Shown here: piece after piece, positions 33,336 to 41,804 of the stretch
Layout of the letters: every line of letters starts with the position of its first letter
Position numbering within the stretch: position 1 is the first letter of the stretch
DNA from: an uncultured Caryophanales bacterium
GTDB lineage: Bacteria > Bacillota_I > Bacilli_A > RF39 > UBA660
Reading direction: 5' to 3'
NCBI GenBank assembly: GCA_947168625.1
Contig: CAMVMQ010000003.1
Location: 1-41,823 of the forward strand
Length of the DNA stretch: 41,823 nt
Position numbers and translations under genes: made by a program
Notes under the pieces: model-generated
The model's database searches: none
Seen by the model: the letters and a program-made list of their open reading frames with translations, nothing else
Told to the model about the DNA's origin: nothing

Positions 33336-33375
33336 AAACTATATATAGTATGATAAATATATATAGTTTTTTATT
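33336..33375 (+). terminator. Candidate terminator after the XRE gene
   Basis: AAACTATATAT (33336-33346) pairs with ATATATAGTTT (33359-33369), followed by TTTATTTT. The rest of the gap between 33277 and 33651 is extremely AT-rich with no further gene seen. Confidence 0.5.
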
Positions 33376-33582
33376 TTATAAAAAAATAATCTAATAATAT
33401 TATAACCAATATTAAATATATTAAAATTAATAATATTAAATTATTAATAATTAAAATCATCATAATAATTTATCTTTTAATTTTTTAATTTTAACTGGAT
33501 AATTACTAATCTTTTAACAAAATATCTTACTTCCTATAATTAATATTATGTTAAGTTCTATAAAAAAATTAAAAAACTGGTA

Positions 33583-33632
33583 AATATTAACTACTCTATT
33601 ATCTACATATAAATGAAAAAATAGTTAATATT
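33583..33632 (+). repeat. Inverted repeat in the 5' leader of the 52-residue gene
   Basis: AATATTAACTA (33583-33593) and TAGTTAATATT (33622-33632) form a perfect 11-bp stem with a 28-base loop. It ends 6 bases before the ribosome binding site GGAGG. Confidence 0.5.
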
Positions 33633-33651
33633 ATTATTGGAGGTAATTAAA

Positions 33652-33810
33652 ATGAGTAAGAAAAATGAAATGCAAAAAAACATGAATAATTCTAGTAATA
33701 AGTCTAATAAAAATAATAACAATAGTTATAATGAGACAGATACTGAGAATACTACTACTGATGAAACTTCTACTGAAAAATCAAATAGAAGTAATCATAA
33801 TTGCCACTAA
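33652..33810 (+). CDS. Small Asn/Ser/Thr-rich protein, 52 residues
   Basis: This is a short low-complexity protein: the start MSKKNEMQKNMNN is followed by a run of Asn and Ser, a Thr/Glu-rich middle and NHNCH at the end. It is hydrophilic, without a signal or membrane part. GGAGG sits 8 bases before ATG 33652, and a very strong terminator follows, so it is likely to be a real, possibly well-expressed gene. A small spore protein is conceivable in this spore-former, but no SASP motif can be shown. Confidence 0.65.
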   Translation: MSKKNEMQKNMNNSSNKSNKNNNNSYNETDTENTTTDETSTEKSNRSNHNCH

Positions 33811-33813
33811 ATT

Positions 33814-33850
33814 AATAAGCCTATATTCAAATATAGGCTTATTATTTTTT
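33814..33850 (+). terminator. Strong terminator after the 52-residue gene
   Basis: A 13-bp perfect stem (33814-33826 with 33831-33843) has loop TCAA and a T-run. Confidence 0.85.
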
Positions 33851-33854
33851 TAAG

Positions 33855-33877
33855 AAGTAGGGTGCCCTACTTTTTTA
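33855..33877. terminator. Second terminator at the 3' end of the phosphohexomutase gene
   Basis: AAGTAGGG (33855-33862) pairs with CCCTACTT (33865-33872), followed on the plus strand by six Ts. It overlaps the stop codon of the convergent minus-strand gene. Confidence 0.6.
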
Positions 33878-35234
33878 TTAGATTACTTAAAAGATTATTA
33901 TATTCATTTTCAATAATATCTAATCTATCTTTGGTTTTAGCTTCAAATCGATACGTTATATTAGGAGATGTATTAGATTTTCGAATTAAGGCAAAACCAT
34001 CATCATATAAAACTTTAATACCATCTATCTTTGAATAATTATAACCTTTATTTCTAACATACTCCTCTACTCTATCTATTATTTCGTCTTTTTTAACGTC
34101 TTCTACTGGAATTTTACCTTCAGGAGAAGAAATATACATATTTATCCCTTCAAGTAATTCAGAAACCTTTTTATTAGTCTTAGAAAGAATTTCTATCATT
34201 CTTAAACCATTATATATTCCATCATCATTGCCAATAAACCTATCACGAAAATATAAGTGACCAGATAATTCGCCACCTAAAGGATAATTGTTTTCCGAGG
34301 AAATAAGTTTCGTATAAGAGTTTCCACTTCTTGTCTCAATTGGCTTAATGCCTAATTTTATCATTTCATCTCTAAGAGCATTTGAACATTTTATATCATA
34401 AAATCCTTCTTTTTTATTTACTTTATTATAAATGTCTCTCCAAAAAATAATCATAACTTTATCAATAGGAATCATATGACCTTTCTCATCCACTACTCCT
34501 ACTCTATCACCATCACCATCAAAAGCAATACCTACATCAGCTTTTTCTTCAAGTACTTTTTGTTTTAAATATTTTAGATTTTCTTCAACAGCAGGATCGG
34601 GATGATGATTAGGAAAAGTTCCGTCAGAATCTGCAAATAATGGAATATATTCAATATTCTCGTTTGATACAAATATATCTTTAGCTACTATGCTGGTGGT
34701 TCCATTACCACAATCATATACCACTTTTAATTTATTATTTCCCATATTGATATGATTATGTATCATATCAATATATTTATTCTTAATATCATATTCTTCT
34801 ATTGTGCCTTTTCCTTCGCTATAAATGCCATTTAATATGACATAGTATAAATCACTTACATCTTTACCAAAACAATTATGAATGCCATTATAACTCATTT
34901 TAAAGCCGTTATATTCTTTTGGATTATGAGAAGCTGTAATCATAATACCGCATTTTATATTTAATAAATCCCATGCATAATAGTACATTGGAGTAGTTAC
35001 TAGTCCTAATCTTACTACATCTATTCCTCCATCAGTAAGTCCTTTTACTAAGTTTTTTTCAATTATTTCAGATGATAATCTATTATCATAGCCAACAATC
35101 ATTTTATTTTTATTAAAACTAAGTAGTTTAGTAGCAAAAGCTCTACCAATATGATAAGAGACTTCTTCATCTATATCTTTCTCCCATATTCCTCTAATAT
35201 CATATTCTCTAAACATTAATCTATTTAATTTCAA
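33867..35234 (-). CDS. Phosphomannomutase/phosphoglucomutase
   Basis: This alpha-D-phosphohexomutase interconverts hexose 6- and 1-phosphates for cell-surface sugar nucleotide synthesis. The 455-residue protein has the REYDIRGIW entry and the phosphoserine loop TASHNPKEYNG (Ser102). The metal loop is FDGDGDR (Asp239, 241, 243), the sugar-binding loop GGELSGH and the phosphate-binding RKSNTSPN. This order is that of the ManB/AlgC subgroup. I chose TTG 35234, just after the xerD stop, because AAAGGAGAG lies 8 bases before it; ATG 35252 overlaps that site. It is coupled to xerD. Confidence 0.88.
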   Translation of the reverse strand: MKLNRLMFREYDIRGIWEKDIDEEVSYHIGRAFATKLLSFNKNKMIVGYDNRLSSEIIEKNLVKGLTDGGIDVVRLGLVTTPMYYYAWDLLNIKCGIMITASHNPKEYNGFKMSYNGIHNCFGKDVSDLYYVILNGIYSEGKGTIEEYDIKNKYIDMIHNHINMGNNKLKVVYDCGNGTTSIVAKDIFVSNENIEYIPLFADSDGTFPNHHPDPAVEENLKYLKQKVLEEKADVGIAFDGDGDRVGVVDEKGHMIPIDKVMIIFWRDIYNKVNKKEGFYDIKCSNALRDEMIKLGIKPIETRSGNSYTKLISSENNYPLGGELSGHLYFRDRFIGNDDGIYNGLRMIEILSKTNKKVSELLEGINMYISSPEGKIPVEDVKKDEIIDRVEEYVRNKGYNYSKIDGIKVLYDDGFALIRKSNTSPNITYRFEAKTKDRLDIIENEYNNLLSNLIKK

Positions 35235-35235
35235 A

Positions 35236-36156
35236 TTAATCTCTCCTTTCATATAATTTATAATTTTCTTTTAAAATATCATTTGTTAAATTAGTATAAA
35301 CTTGAGTTGTCGATATATTAGAATGTCCCAACATCTCTTGAATAGTACGAAGGTCTGCCCCATTATTTAATAAATGAGTAGCAAATGAATGTCTAAGCAT
35401 ATGTGGAGTAATATTCTTATTGATTTTTTTATCATTTGCAATTTTTTTTATAATAAGAAAGAATCCCCCACGGGTCATTTCTTTGCCATGATTATTTAAG
35501 AAAATACTATCTGTTTGATATTTCTTTTTTAATAATGGTCTATACTCCTCTAGATATTTTTTTAAATAATCTAGAGCATAATCTCCAATTGGAACTACTC
35601 TCTCTTTTTTACCTTTACCAAAACATCTAACATATCCATTATCTAAATCTATATCAGTTAACCTCAAACTAACTAATTCACTTACCCTAAGTCCAGAAGA
35701 ATACATAAGTTCAAGCATAGCTTTATTTCGATATTCAAAAGCATTACTAGGATTAATATCTAATAATTTATCTACTTCTTCAATCGAAAGTACTTCAGGT
35801 AGTTTTCTATACACCCTTGGACTACTTATTTTGCTAGAAATATTTTTTATATTATACTTAGTTTCTAAGTAAGAATGAAATGATTTAATTGAAACAATTT
35901 TCCTAGCCACTGATGTTTTCTCATAATTATTATCATCTAAATACTTCAAATACGCTATTAAATCTTCTTCATTGATTTTGCTAATATCAAAAATTTTACA
36001 TTTTTCCATAAATATAAGATAGTTTTTTATATCATCAGTATATGAATAAGTACTAGATTTTTCATCAATATGCTTTATAGTAATTAAATACATTTGATAA
36101 TCATTTAATATATTTTTATAATTGTTACTTATATTTATATTTTTTATATCTAACAT
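35236..36156 (-). CDS. xerD: Tyrosine recombinase XerD-like
   Basis: This is a site-specific recombinase that resolves chromosome dimers at dif. The 306-residue protein has an N-terminal SAM-like core-binding domain (about 10-105). All catalytic residues are present: Arg157 (SGLRVSEL), Lys181 (FGKGKKER), His252-x-x-Arg255 (HMLRHSFATH), His278 (LGHSNIST) and Tyr287. The sequence is full-length and not linked to any mobile element, so a housekeeping role is preferred. XerC versus XerD cannot be settled; LGHSNISTTQVYTNL is typical of XerD. AAGGAAG precedes ATG 36156. Confidence 0.88.
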   Translation of the reverse strand: MLDIKNINISNNYKNILNDYQMYLITIKHIDEKSSTYSYTDDIKNYLIFMEKCKIFDISKINEEDLIAYLKYLDDNNYEKTSVARKIVSIKSFHSYLETKYNIKNISSKISSPRVYRKLPEVLSIEEVDKLLDINPSNAFEYRNKAMLELMYSSGLRVSELVSLRLTDIDLDNGYVRCFGKGKKERVVPIGDYALDYLKKYLEEYRPLLKKKYQTDSIFLNNHGKEMTRGGFFLIIKKIANDKKINKNITPHMLRHSFATHLLNNGADLRTIQEMLGHSNISTTQVYTNLTNDILKENYKLYERRD

Positions 36157-36217
36157 CTTTATCTTCCTTATATTACATATAAATTATACCATTATCATTT
36201 AATACAAGCAAGACTTC

Positions 36218-36247
36218 TTGACACCAATTTACATTCTAAGTTATAAT
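36218..36247 (+). promoter_or_regulatory. rarA promoter
   Basis: TTGACA (36218-36223), an 18-base spacer and TATAAT (36242-36247). Confidence 0.7.
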
Positions 36248-36257
36248 AATCTAAGAA

Positions 36258-37478
36258 ATGAGTGTGTTAAAGATGGAGGATTTACTTGCAATTAAATTAA
36301 GACCTAAAACATTATCTGATATTATTGGACAAGAACATTTAGTTGGTGAAGGAAAAGTAATTAATAATTTAGTTAAAAATAAAAAATTATTTTCAATGAT
36401 TTTATATGGTCATCCGGGTACTGGTAAGACTAGTATTGCTACCGCTATTGCAAATGATATGAATCTACATTATCGCTTTCTAAATGCTGTTATTAATAAT
36501 AAAAAAGATTTTGATATTGTTATTGAAGAAGCTAAACTCTATAATGGATTAATCTTAATCGTAGATGAAATACATCGGTTAAATAAAGACAAACAAGATA
36601 TTCTTCTTCCCTATTTAGAGTCTGGTATTATTACTTTAATAGGAATGACAACATCTAATCCATATCATGCAATTAATCCCGCTATTAGAAGTAGATGTCA
36701 GTTATTTGAAGTAAAAGATCTTACTACTGATGATATTATAAAAGGTATTGATAAAGCTGTTAAATCAGGATATCTAGAAGGAATTAAAATAGATAAAAAG
36801 GCAAAAGAATATTTAGCAAATCTAAGCGGTTCTGATCTACGATATGCTTATAACTTATTAGAGATTGCATATTATTCAAGTGAAAATAAAAAAATAGATT
36901 GTGAATTATTAGAAAAAGTAAGTAATAAGCCAAATAATTTTAGCGATAAAAATGGAGATGGATATTATAATGTAATTTCTGCATTTCAAAAGTCAATTAG
37001 AGGAAGCGATGTAAATGCTTCGCTTCATTATTTAGCAAGATTAATTGAAGCAGATGATTTAGATATTATTGTGCGAAGACTATCAGTAATTGCTTATGAA
37101 GATATTGGTCTAGCAAATCCATCAATTGGCCCTAGAGTTGATGCAGCGATTAATAGTGCCTTAAGACTAGGATTTCCCGAAGCTAGAATACCCCTTTCAG
37201 AAATAGTTATAGAACTAGCATTATCTCCAAAAAGCAATAGTGCTGAAGCCGCAATTGACTTAGCATTAAATGATGTAAGGAGTGGAAGAATCTCTGATGT
37301 TCCGAGTCATCTAAGAAATCCCTCTGCTGATTATAAATATCCTCATAATTATAAAAATGATTATGTTCGACAGCAGTACCTTCCAGACAGTCTCCTTGGA
37401 ACTAAGTACTATTATCCAAAAGATAATAAGAATGAAATTATACTTAAAGAAATTATGAATAAATTAGATACCATGTAA
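36258..37478 (+). CDS. rarA: Replication-associated recombination protein RarA (MgsA)
   Basis: RarA is a AAA+ ATPase that acts at stalled replication forks with SSB. The 406-residue protein has LRPKTLSDIIGQEHLVG at the start, Walker A YGHPGTGKTS (about 50-59), Walker B LILIVDEIHRL, sensor MTTSNP and the C-terminal RLIEADDLDIIVRRL with AYEDIGLANP, all typical of RarA. The start is uncertain. ATG 36258 lies only about 4 bases after the predicted transcript start and lacks a Shine-Dalgarno site; ATG 36273 (MEDLLAIKLRP) fits the family N-terminus better and is equally possible. It is divergent from xerD and convergent with tcdA. Confidence 0.92.
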   Translation: MSVLKMEDLLAIKLRPKTLSDIIGQEHLVGEGKVINNLVKNKKLFSMILYGHPGTGKTSIATAIANDMNLHYRFLNAVINNKKDFDIVIEEAKLYNGLILIVDEIHRLNKDKQDILLPYLESGIITLIGMTTSNPYHAINPAIRSRCQLFEVKDLTTDDIIKGIDKAVKSGYLEGIKIDKKAKEYLANLSGSDLRYAYNLLEIAYYSSENKKIDCELLEKVSNKPNNFSDKNGDGYYNVISAFQKSIRGSDVNASLHYLARLIEADDLDIIVRRLSVIAYEDIGLANPSIGPRVDAAINSALRLGFPEARIPLSEIVIELALSPKSNSAEAAIDLALNDVRSGRISDVPSHLRNPSADYKYPHNYKNDYVRQQYLPDSLLGTKYYYPKDNKNEIILKEIMNKLDTM

Positions 37479-37505
37479 AAAGCAAGTACTCATTTACTTG
37501 CTTTT
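37478..37505. terminator. Bidirectional terminator between rarA and tcdA
   Basis: AAAAGCAAGTA (37478-37488) pairs with TACTTGCTTTT (37495-37505) around a 6-base loop. It overlaps both gene ends. Confidence 0.75.
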
Positions 37506-38200
37506 ATAATACTATTAATAATATAGGTACTTGCAAGAATACCAGCTACTGATGGTACCATTATCATTGAAGCAATAACTGTTTTATCGCTTTCTACTGG
37601 TTCTTCTTTTGAACATATACACATTACTTTACTATTTATTTTTTCATCTTTTACATATTTTCTTAAAGCCTTAGCTATCGGATCATAGCTAGTTTTAGAT
37701 AGAGGCATAATTTCAACTTTTTTAGGATCTAGTTTTCTTCCCATACCACAAACAGTAATTAAATTTGTCCCTTTTTCATAACATTTTTTAATTAATAATT
37801 TTTTTACAATCATTGTATCACATGCATCAATAATATAGTCATAGTTTTCACTAAAAAGAATATCAATATTTTCAGCATCTATCTTTTTATTAATTATTTT
37901 TACTTTAACATTATTATTAATTGATGATATTCTTTTTTTCCATTCATCTGTCTTTGATTTACCTATATTACTATTTAAACTAATTATCTGCCTGTTTAAA
38001 TTTGTAATATCAATAGTATCAAAGTCCACTATTGTAAAGTTCTCTACTCCGCTTCTTACAAGAGTTTCAAGGGCATATCCCCCTACCCCTCCTAGTCCAA
38101 TAATTAAAATATTGCTATTTTTTAATTTAAAATAATTTTCTTCACCAATTAAACTTATCTCTCGGTTAAATATTTTTTTTGTATCCATATTTTTCAACAT
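37490..38200 (-). CDS. tcdA: tRNA threonylcarbamoyladenosine dehydratase TcdA
   Basis: TcdA uses ATP to cyclise t6A37 of tRNA to ct6A. This E1-like ThiF-fold protein of 236 residues carries LIIGLGGVGGYALETLVRSG (nucleotide-binding loop), DFDTIDITNLNRQ (adenylation) and DACDT, then KALRKYVKDE near the C-terminus. In Bacillus the same gene (yrvM) neighbours rarA (yrvN). It overlaps the YcxB-like gene by 35 bases. The start is ATG 38200 (AAGG nearby); ATG 38188 is an alternative. Confidence 0.9.
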   Translation of the reverse strand: MLKNMDTKKIFNREISLIGEENYFKLKNSNILIIGLGGVGGYALETLVRSGVENFTIVDFDTIDITNLNRQIISLNSNIGKSKTDEWKKRISSINNNVKVKIINKKIDAENIDILFSENYDYIIDACDTMIVKKLLIKKCYEKGTNLITVCGMGRKLDPKKVEIMPLSKTSYDPIAKALRKYVKDEKINSKVMCICSKEEPVESDKTVIASMIMVPSVAGILASTYIINSIIKASK

Positions 38201-38675
38201 TTTCCTTAAATCTTTTTGTCAATTCTATAATCTCATTCTCTGAAAGTTCATCTTTCCCTAGAATTATACTCTTAATATTATCAATAAATAAATAATAATC
38301 ATAATCAGTTTCAATAACTTTTTTTAAACTCTTATAATCAATATATTCATCTTTTTCTGAAGTTAATTTAAAGTTATTTTTCTTAAGTTCATACTTAATC
38401 TCTGTATTTAATATACTATCCTTTCTCCTTTTGATTTTTTTTAAATTAAAATAAGGTAAAAAGGAAGAATTTAATTCTAAAACACCAATTAATGCAAAAG
38501 CAAAAGAAATATAATCTGTAATTACTCTCTTATCCTTAGTAAAAAAGTTAATAATAATTATTAAAATCAAAATATTTAGAATAATTCTTGGTATTTTAAC
38601 TTTATCAAAAAAATAATATTTTAAAAATCTTTTTATTCTTTCTTCAGTATATTTTGTTGTTGTCTTAATTATCAC
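38166..38675 (-). CDS. YcxB-like membrane protein
   Basis: The 169-residue protein has a basic N-terminal segment and two adjacent membrane helices (about 30-46 and 54-70). A C-terminal domain of strands then has TEIKYELKKNNFKLTSEKDEYIDYKSLKKV and a YLFIDNIKSIILGKDEL stretch (split to stay short). This layout matches YcxB-like proteins, with a PH-like domain after two helices; function unknown. GTG 38675 follows AGGAGG with ideal spacing. The terminator of the 6S RNA ends just upstream, so read-through may be its only transcription besides an unseen promoter. Confidence 0.7.
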   Translation of the reverse strand: MIIKTTTKYTEERIKRFLKYYFFDKVKIPRIILNILILIIIINFFTKDKRVITDYISFAFALIGVLELNSSFLPYFNLKKIKRRKDSILNTEIKYELKKNNFKLTSEKDEYIDYKSLKKVIETDYDYYLFIDNIKSIILGKDELSENEIIELTKRFKENVEKYGYKKNI

Positions 38676-38693
38676 TTTTATTACCTCCTACGT

Positions 38694-38881
38694 AAAAAAA
38701 AGACCCAGATGGACCGACTCTGTAAGATAAAACCCGCGGCGTACGTCACAGGTGGGTCAGCACAGTAATTTAATTAGGATCCCAATCAATGAAAGGCTTT
38801 CAACACATAAACTACATTAGCTCCCCGATTAATATCTTTAGTCGGTTTTATACTAAAGATGTCGTATCCTCTAGGTACTTT
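38694..38881 (-). ncRNA. ssrS: 6S RNA
   Basis: This is a structured RNA of about 188 bases on the minus strand with its own promoter and a terminal run of eight Ts (38701-38694). Its 5' and 3' ends pair over roughly 20 bp, with small bulges, as in 6S RNA closing stems. The 5' side of the central region reads AGTATAAAACCGAC (38854-38841), close to AGTTTTGACCGAAC, the template of the Bacillus 6S-1 product RNA as I recall it. A 9-bp hairpin (ATCTTTAGT with ACTAAAGAT) surrounds it. In Bacillus, bsrA likewise lies between an aminoacyl-tRNA synthetase gene and tcdA. The RNA would bind sigma-A RNA polymerase in stationary phase. GC content is clearly above that of its surroundings. Confidence 0.75.
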
Positions 38882-38882
38882 A

Positions 38883-38911
38883 ATTATAGCATACTATTTA
38901 GTTAGTTACAA
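38883..38911 (-). promoter_or_regulatory. Promoter of the 6S RNA gene
   Basis: On the minus strand TTGTAA (38911-38906), a 17-base spacer and TATAAT (38888-38883). The RNA starts near 38881-38878. Confidence 0.7.
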
Positions 38912-38980
38912 GTACTTTTACTATGTTTAAAAATTTATTTTCTTATCAATTAAATTTATTCAGCTACATATTAATATGCT

Positions 38981-40405
38981 TTATTCTTTATGTTTTCTTT
39001 TAACTAAAGTATATTTCTTAGTATCACTAATTGTGTCAGAAGTAATGATTAATTCAGAATATATATTAGGATTTGCCGCAATCTCAAATGATGCATTTAA
39101 TAATACATTTTCAATTAATTCACTGATATCAGAAATAGATAATTTATTTTTACATGCATAATCAGCTAAAATATTAATTACATTGTCATTTATAGTTAAT
39201 TTAATATCTAAATTATTAAAGAAATCAGTATTATTAATAATACCAGCAGTATCTCTATTTATCAAGATATTCTGATAATCTTGTAAAATAGGTTCATTCA
39301 TTTGAATAATCATACTGAAATTATCAAATAATCCATCTAACATTCCTATCTTATATTTTTCATTATTTTTCTTTTCAGGATCGATTACGTGTGAAAAGCC
39401 ATTTACTTTAATATTGTTAATTTCTTCATTTTCAAAATTACCCATACCTATTATCATCATTTTACTTGTATCAAAGTATGTCTTTCTATGTTTACTATGA
39501 TTTAAAACAATCGTTTCACCTCTAAGTATTTTAGCAAGGTTATATTGAGCATCAGCAAAAGATGCTGTACTTAAATCAGTAAGAGCTAGTTTATCAATAT
39601 TATCTATTACTAAAATAGTGTTTTCAGCTAATTGTAAATCATAATTACTCTTTTCCAATAAATTTTTAAGTATTTCTTCAATATTAGTTATTTCATAATT
39701 TTCAACTGCACTGACAAAATGATAAGGAATGTTAGCTTTTTCACAAATACTTTTAATAATCTCCTTTTTAGGAGTTATTTCACTACCATTGATAAATATA
39801 TGATACGATTTATCACTATGGTAATGTTTCCAAATAGCAATTAATATTTCTTTAGAAGCTTCTTTATTAGTAAATGATTTTTCTAATAAATCAGAAATAT
39901 ATTTAATATCTAGATTTAATTTACCGCTTGCTTTTTTTAGTAAATCAATTATATCTTTAGCTTTAGGAAACATCTTTATATAATAATTTAACAACTCATC
40001 TTCACATAAAATATTAATATTATTATCATCTATTGATTGTATTCCTACTATAGGATTATTACTTTTATCTTTAGCATAAATGTAATAATACTTTTGAAGA
40101 TCCTTTAGAATTTTCTTTTCTTGCAAAACTAATGGTATAAATCTATTATTTTTTACAGTTTCAGTAATTGTTTTAGAATAAGCAAAGCCAAATTCTTCAG
40201 GCCCTTTAATAAGATGATTAAACGTAAAATTATTACATATAAAATTAAGATTTTCTTCATCTAATTTACCCTTTACGATACCTACTGGTAAATATACTTT
40301 AGAGTTGTTTTGTTCTTGACATGCTTTAAAAATAACAGCAAGTTCTTCATCTTTCTCTATCACAACTTTAGAAATAATATTTTGAATACTTTTATTTATA
40401 TTCAT
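38981..40405 (-). CDS. Degenerate ClpX-like AAA+ protein (predicted pseudo-ATPase)
   Basis: The 474-residue protein resembles ClpX in its middle: EEILKNLLEKSNYDLQLAEN then ILVIDNIDKLA (265-275), AQYNLAKILRGE (286-297) and a Lys/Arg segment ending FDTSKMMIIGMGNF. ClpX has 'ENILLKLLQAADYDV', 'IIYIDEIDKI', 'QQALLKILEGT' and 'NILFICGGAF'. But Walker A is replaced by NGSEITPKKE (206-215) and Walker B DE is DN. The GR arginine finger is DN (361-362), and the pore loop GYVG and N-terminal zinc finger are missing. The first 200 residues have no clear match. ATG 40405 follows GGAGG at 8 bases. It is co-transcribed with asnS (19-base gap). Confidence 0.7.
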   Translation of the reverse strand: MNINKSIQNIISKVVIEKDEELAVIFKACQEQNNSKVYLPVGIVKGKLDEENLNFICNNFTFNHLIKGPEEFGFAYSKTITETVKNNRFIPLVLQEKKILKDLQKYYYIYAKDKSNNPIVGIQSIDDNNINILCEDELLNYYIKMFPKAKDIIDLLKKASGKLNLDIKYISDLLEKSFTNKEASKEILIAIWKHYHSDKSYHIFINGSEITPKKEIIKSICEKANIPYHFVSAVENYEITNIEEILKNLLEKSNYDLQLAENTILVIDNIDKLALTDLSTASFADAQYNLAKILRGETIVLNHSKHRKTYFDTSKMMIIGMGNFENEEINNIKVNGFSHVIDPEKKNNEKYKIGMLDGLFDNFSMIIQMNEPILQDYQNILINRDTAGIINNTDFFNNLDIKLTINDNVINILADYACKNKLSISDISELIENVLLNASFEIAANPNIYSELIITSDTISDTKKYTLVKRKHKE

Positions 40406-40424
40406 AACCAAAACCTCCAAGTTA

Positions 40425-41804
40425 TTAATATTCACAAGATCCTGGTGTTCTTGGGAAAGGTATTACATCACGAATATTATCTACTCCTGTTAGATAAATA
40501 AGTAGTCTTTCAAAGCCCATACCAAATCCAGAATGATAGCAGCCACCAAATCTTCTTAAATTTAAAAACCATTCAATAGGTTCAGTATCTACACCTAAAT
40601 CTCTACATCTATCTCTTAATAAGTTAATATCTGTCTCTCTTTCGCTGCCTCCCATTAATTCTCCTGCTCCAGGAACCTCTAAGTCAACAGCAGCAACAGT
40701 TTTGCCATCATCATTTAATTTCATATACCAAGCTTTAATATCTTTAGGCCAATCATATACAAAGACAGGACCATCAAAATATTCAGTTAAATATTTTTCA
40801 TGTTCTTTAGCAATATCTTCTTCATAACTAGGTTCAAATTCCCATTTAATATTAGCTTTCTTCAAAATATCAATAGCCTCTTGGTGAGTAACTCTATTAA
40901 AGTCAGATTTTACTAATTTTTCTAATTTATCTTTTAATGTATTATCAACAAAATTATTTAAAAATTCTATTTCATCTGGGCATCTATCTAAAACAAATTT
41001 TACAATATATTTAAGCATATCCTCTTCAATATTCATTAAATCGTGAATATTACAAAAGGCAATTTCAGGCTCAATCATCCAAAATTCATTTGCATGGGTT
41101 TTAGTATTTGATTTTTCAGTTCTAAATGTTGGACCAAAAGTATAAATCTTATTAAAAGCCATAGCAAAAGTTTCACCATGTAACTGTCCACTACCAGTAA
41201 TATATGTTTTTTTGCCAAATAAATCTTCCTTAAAATTACATTTCCCATCTTCCGTTGGTAAATTATCCATATCTAAGGTTGTTACCTTAAACATTTGATC
41301 TGATCCCTCACAGTCAGCAGTTGTAAGAAGTGGTGTATGTACATAAATATAGCCATTATCTTGAAAATAAGAGTGAATAGCATGAGCTGCTACACTACGA
41401 ATTCTAAATACAGCTTGAAATAAATTAGTTCTAGGTCTTAAATAAGCAATATCTCTTAAAAATTCTCTCGTAGGTCTACCTTTAGGTTGTAAAGGATAAT
41501 CATCTGATACATCTCCTAATAGTTTAAGACTAGAAGCTTTAACTTCGTAATCTTGTCCTTGACCTTGAGATTCTATTAGAGTACCTACTACTTCAATAGC
41601 AGAACCAAATTTAAAACTATCTACTTCTGCATAGTTACTTATATTATTATCATATACTACTTGAATATGTTTAAAACATGTTCCATCAGAGAAGTCAATA
41701 AAGCCAAAATCTTTTTGTTTTCTTTGACTTCTAATCCATCCCTTTAGTGTTATTTCTTTATTCAAATATTTTTTAGGTTCTTTGTATAATTCATTTAAAA
41801 ACAT
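40425..41804 (-). CDS. asnS: Asparaginyl-tRNA synthetase
   Basis: AsnS charges tRNA-Asn. The 459-residue class II enzyme has an N-terminal OB-fold (KEITLKGWIRSQRKQKDFGF). The catalytic core shows motif 2 (TFRTEKSNTKTHANEFWMIE) and motif 3 (GFGMGFERLLIYLTGV) and ends with DVIPFPRTPGSCEY. LRPRTNLFQAVFRIRS is typical of the Asn/Asp group, and the sequence near HANEFWMIEPE favours Asn. I chose ATG 41804 (AAAGGA 8 bases upstream); ATG 41813 overlaps that site. It heads the unit with the ClpX-like gene; the promoter is outside the window. Confidence 0.94.
   Translation of the reverse strand: MFLNELYKEPKKYLNKEITLKGWIRSQRKQKDFGFIDFSDGTCFKHIQVVYDNNISNYAEVDSFKFGSAIEVVGTLIESQGQGQDYEVKASSLKLLGDVSDDYPLQPKGRPTREFLRDIAYLRPRTNLFQAVFRIRSVAAHAIHSYFQDNGYIYVHTPLLTTADCEGSDQMFKVTTLDMDNLPTEDGKCNFKEDLFGKKTYITGSGQLHGETFAMAFNKIYTFGPTFRTEKSNTKTHANEFWMIEPEIAFCNIHDLMNIEEDMLKYIVKFVLDRCPDEIEFLNNFVDNTLKDKLEKLVKSDFNRVTHQEAIDILKKANIKWEFEPSYEEDIAKEHEKYLTEYFDGPVFVYDWPKDIKAWYMKLNDDGKTVAAVDLEVPGAGELMGGSERETDINLLRDRCRDLGVDTEPIEWFLNLRRFGGCYHSGFGMGFERLLIYLTGVDNIRDVIPFPRTPGSCEY

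Noticed and set aside
33277-33640. Possible origin or repeat array in the AT-rich gap
   Set aside because: The stretch is low-complexity A/T with one hairpin; no DnaA boxes, direct repeats or spacers were seen.
35236-36156. xerD-like gene as an integrase of a mobile element
   Set aside because: No attachment-site repeats, tRNA target or cargo genes are near; it is coupled to a housekeeping phosphohexomutase and has the XerD layout.
38694-38881. Riboswitch or T-box leader controlling the YcxB-like gene
   Set aside because: The terminator just before that gene invites this reading. However, no T-box sequence or known aptamer core was found, the 5' and 3' ends pair as in 6S RNA, and the bubble resembles the pRNA template.
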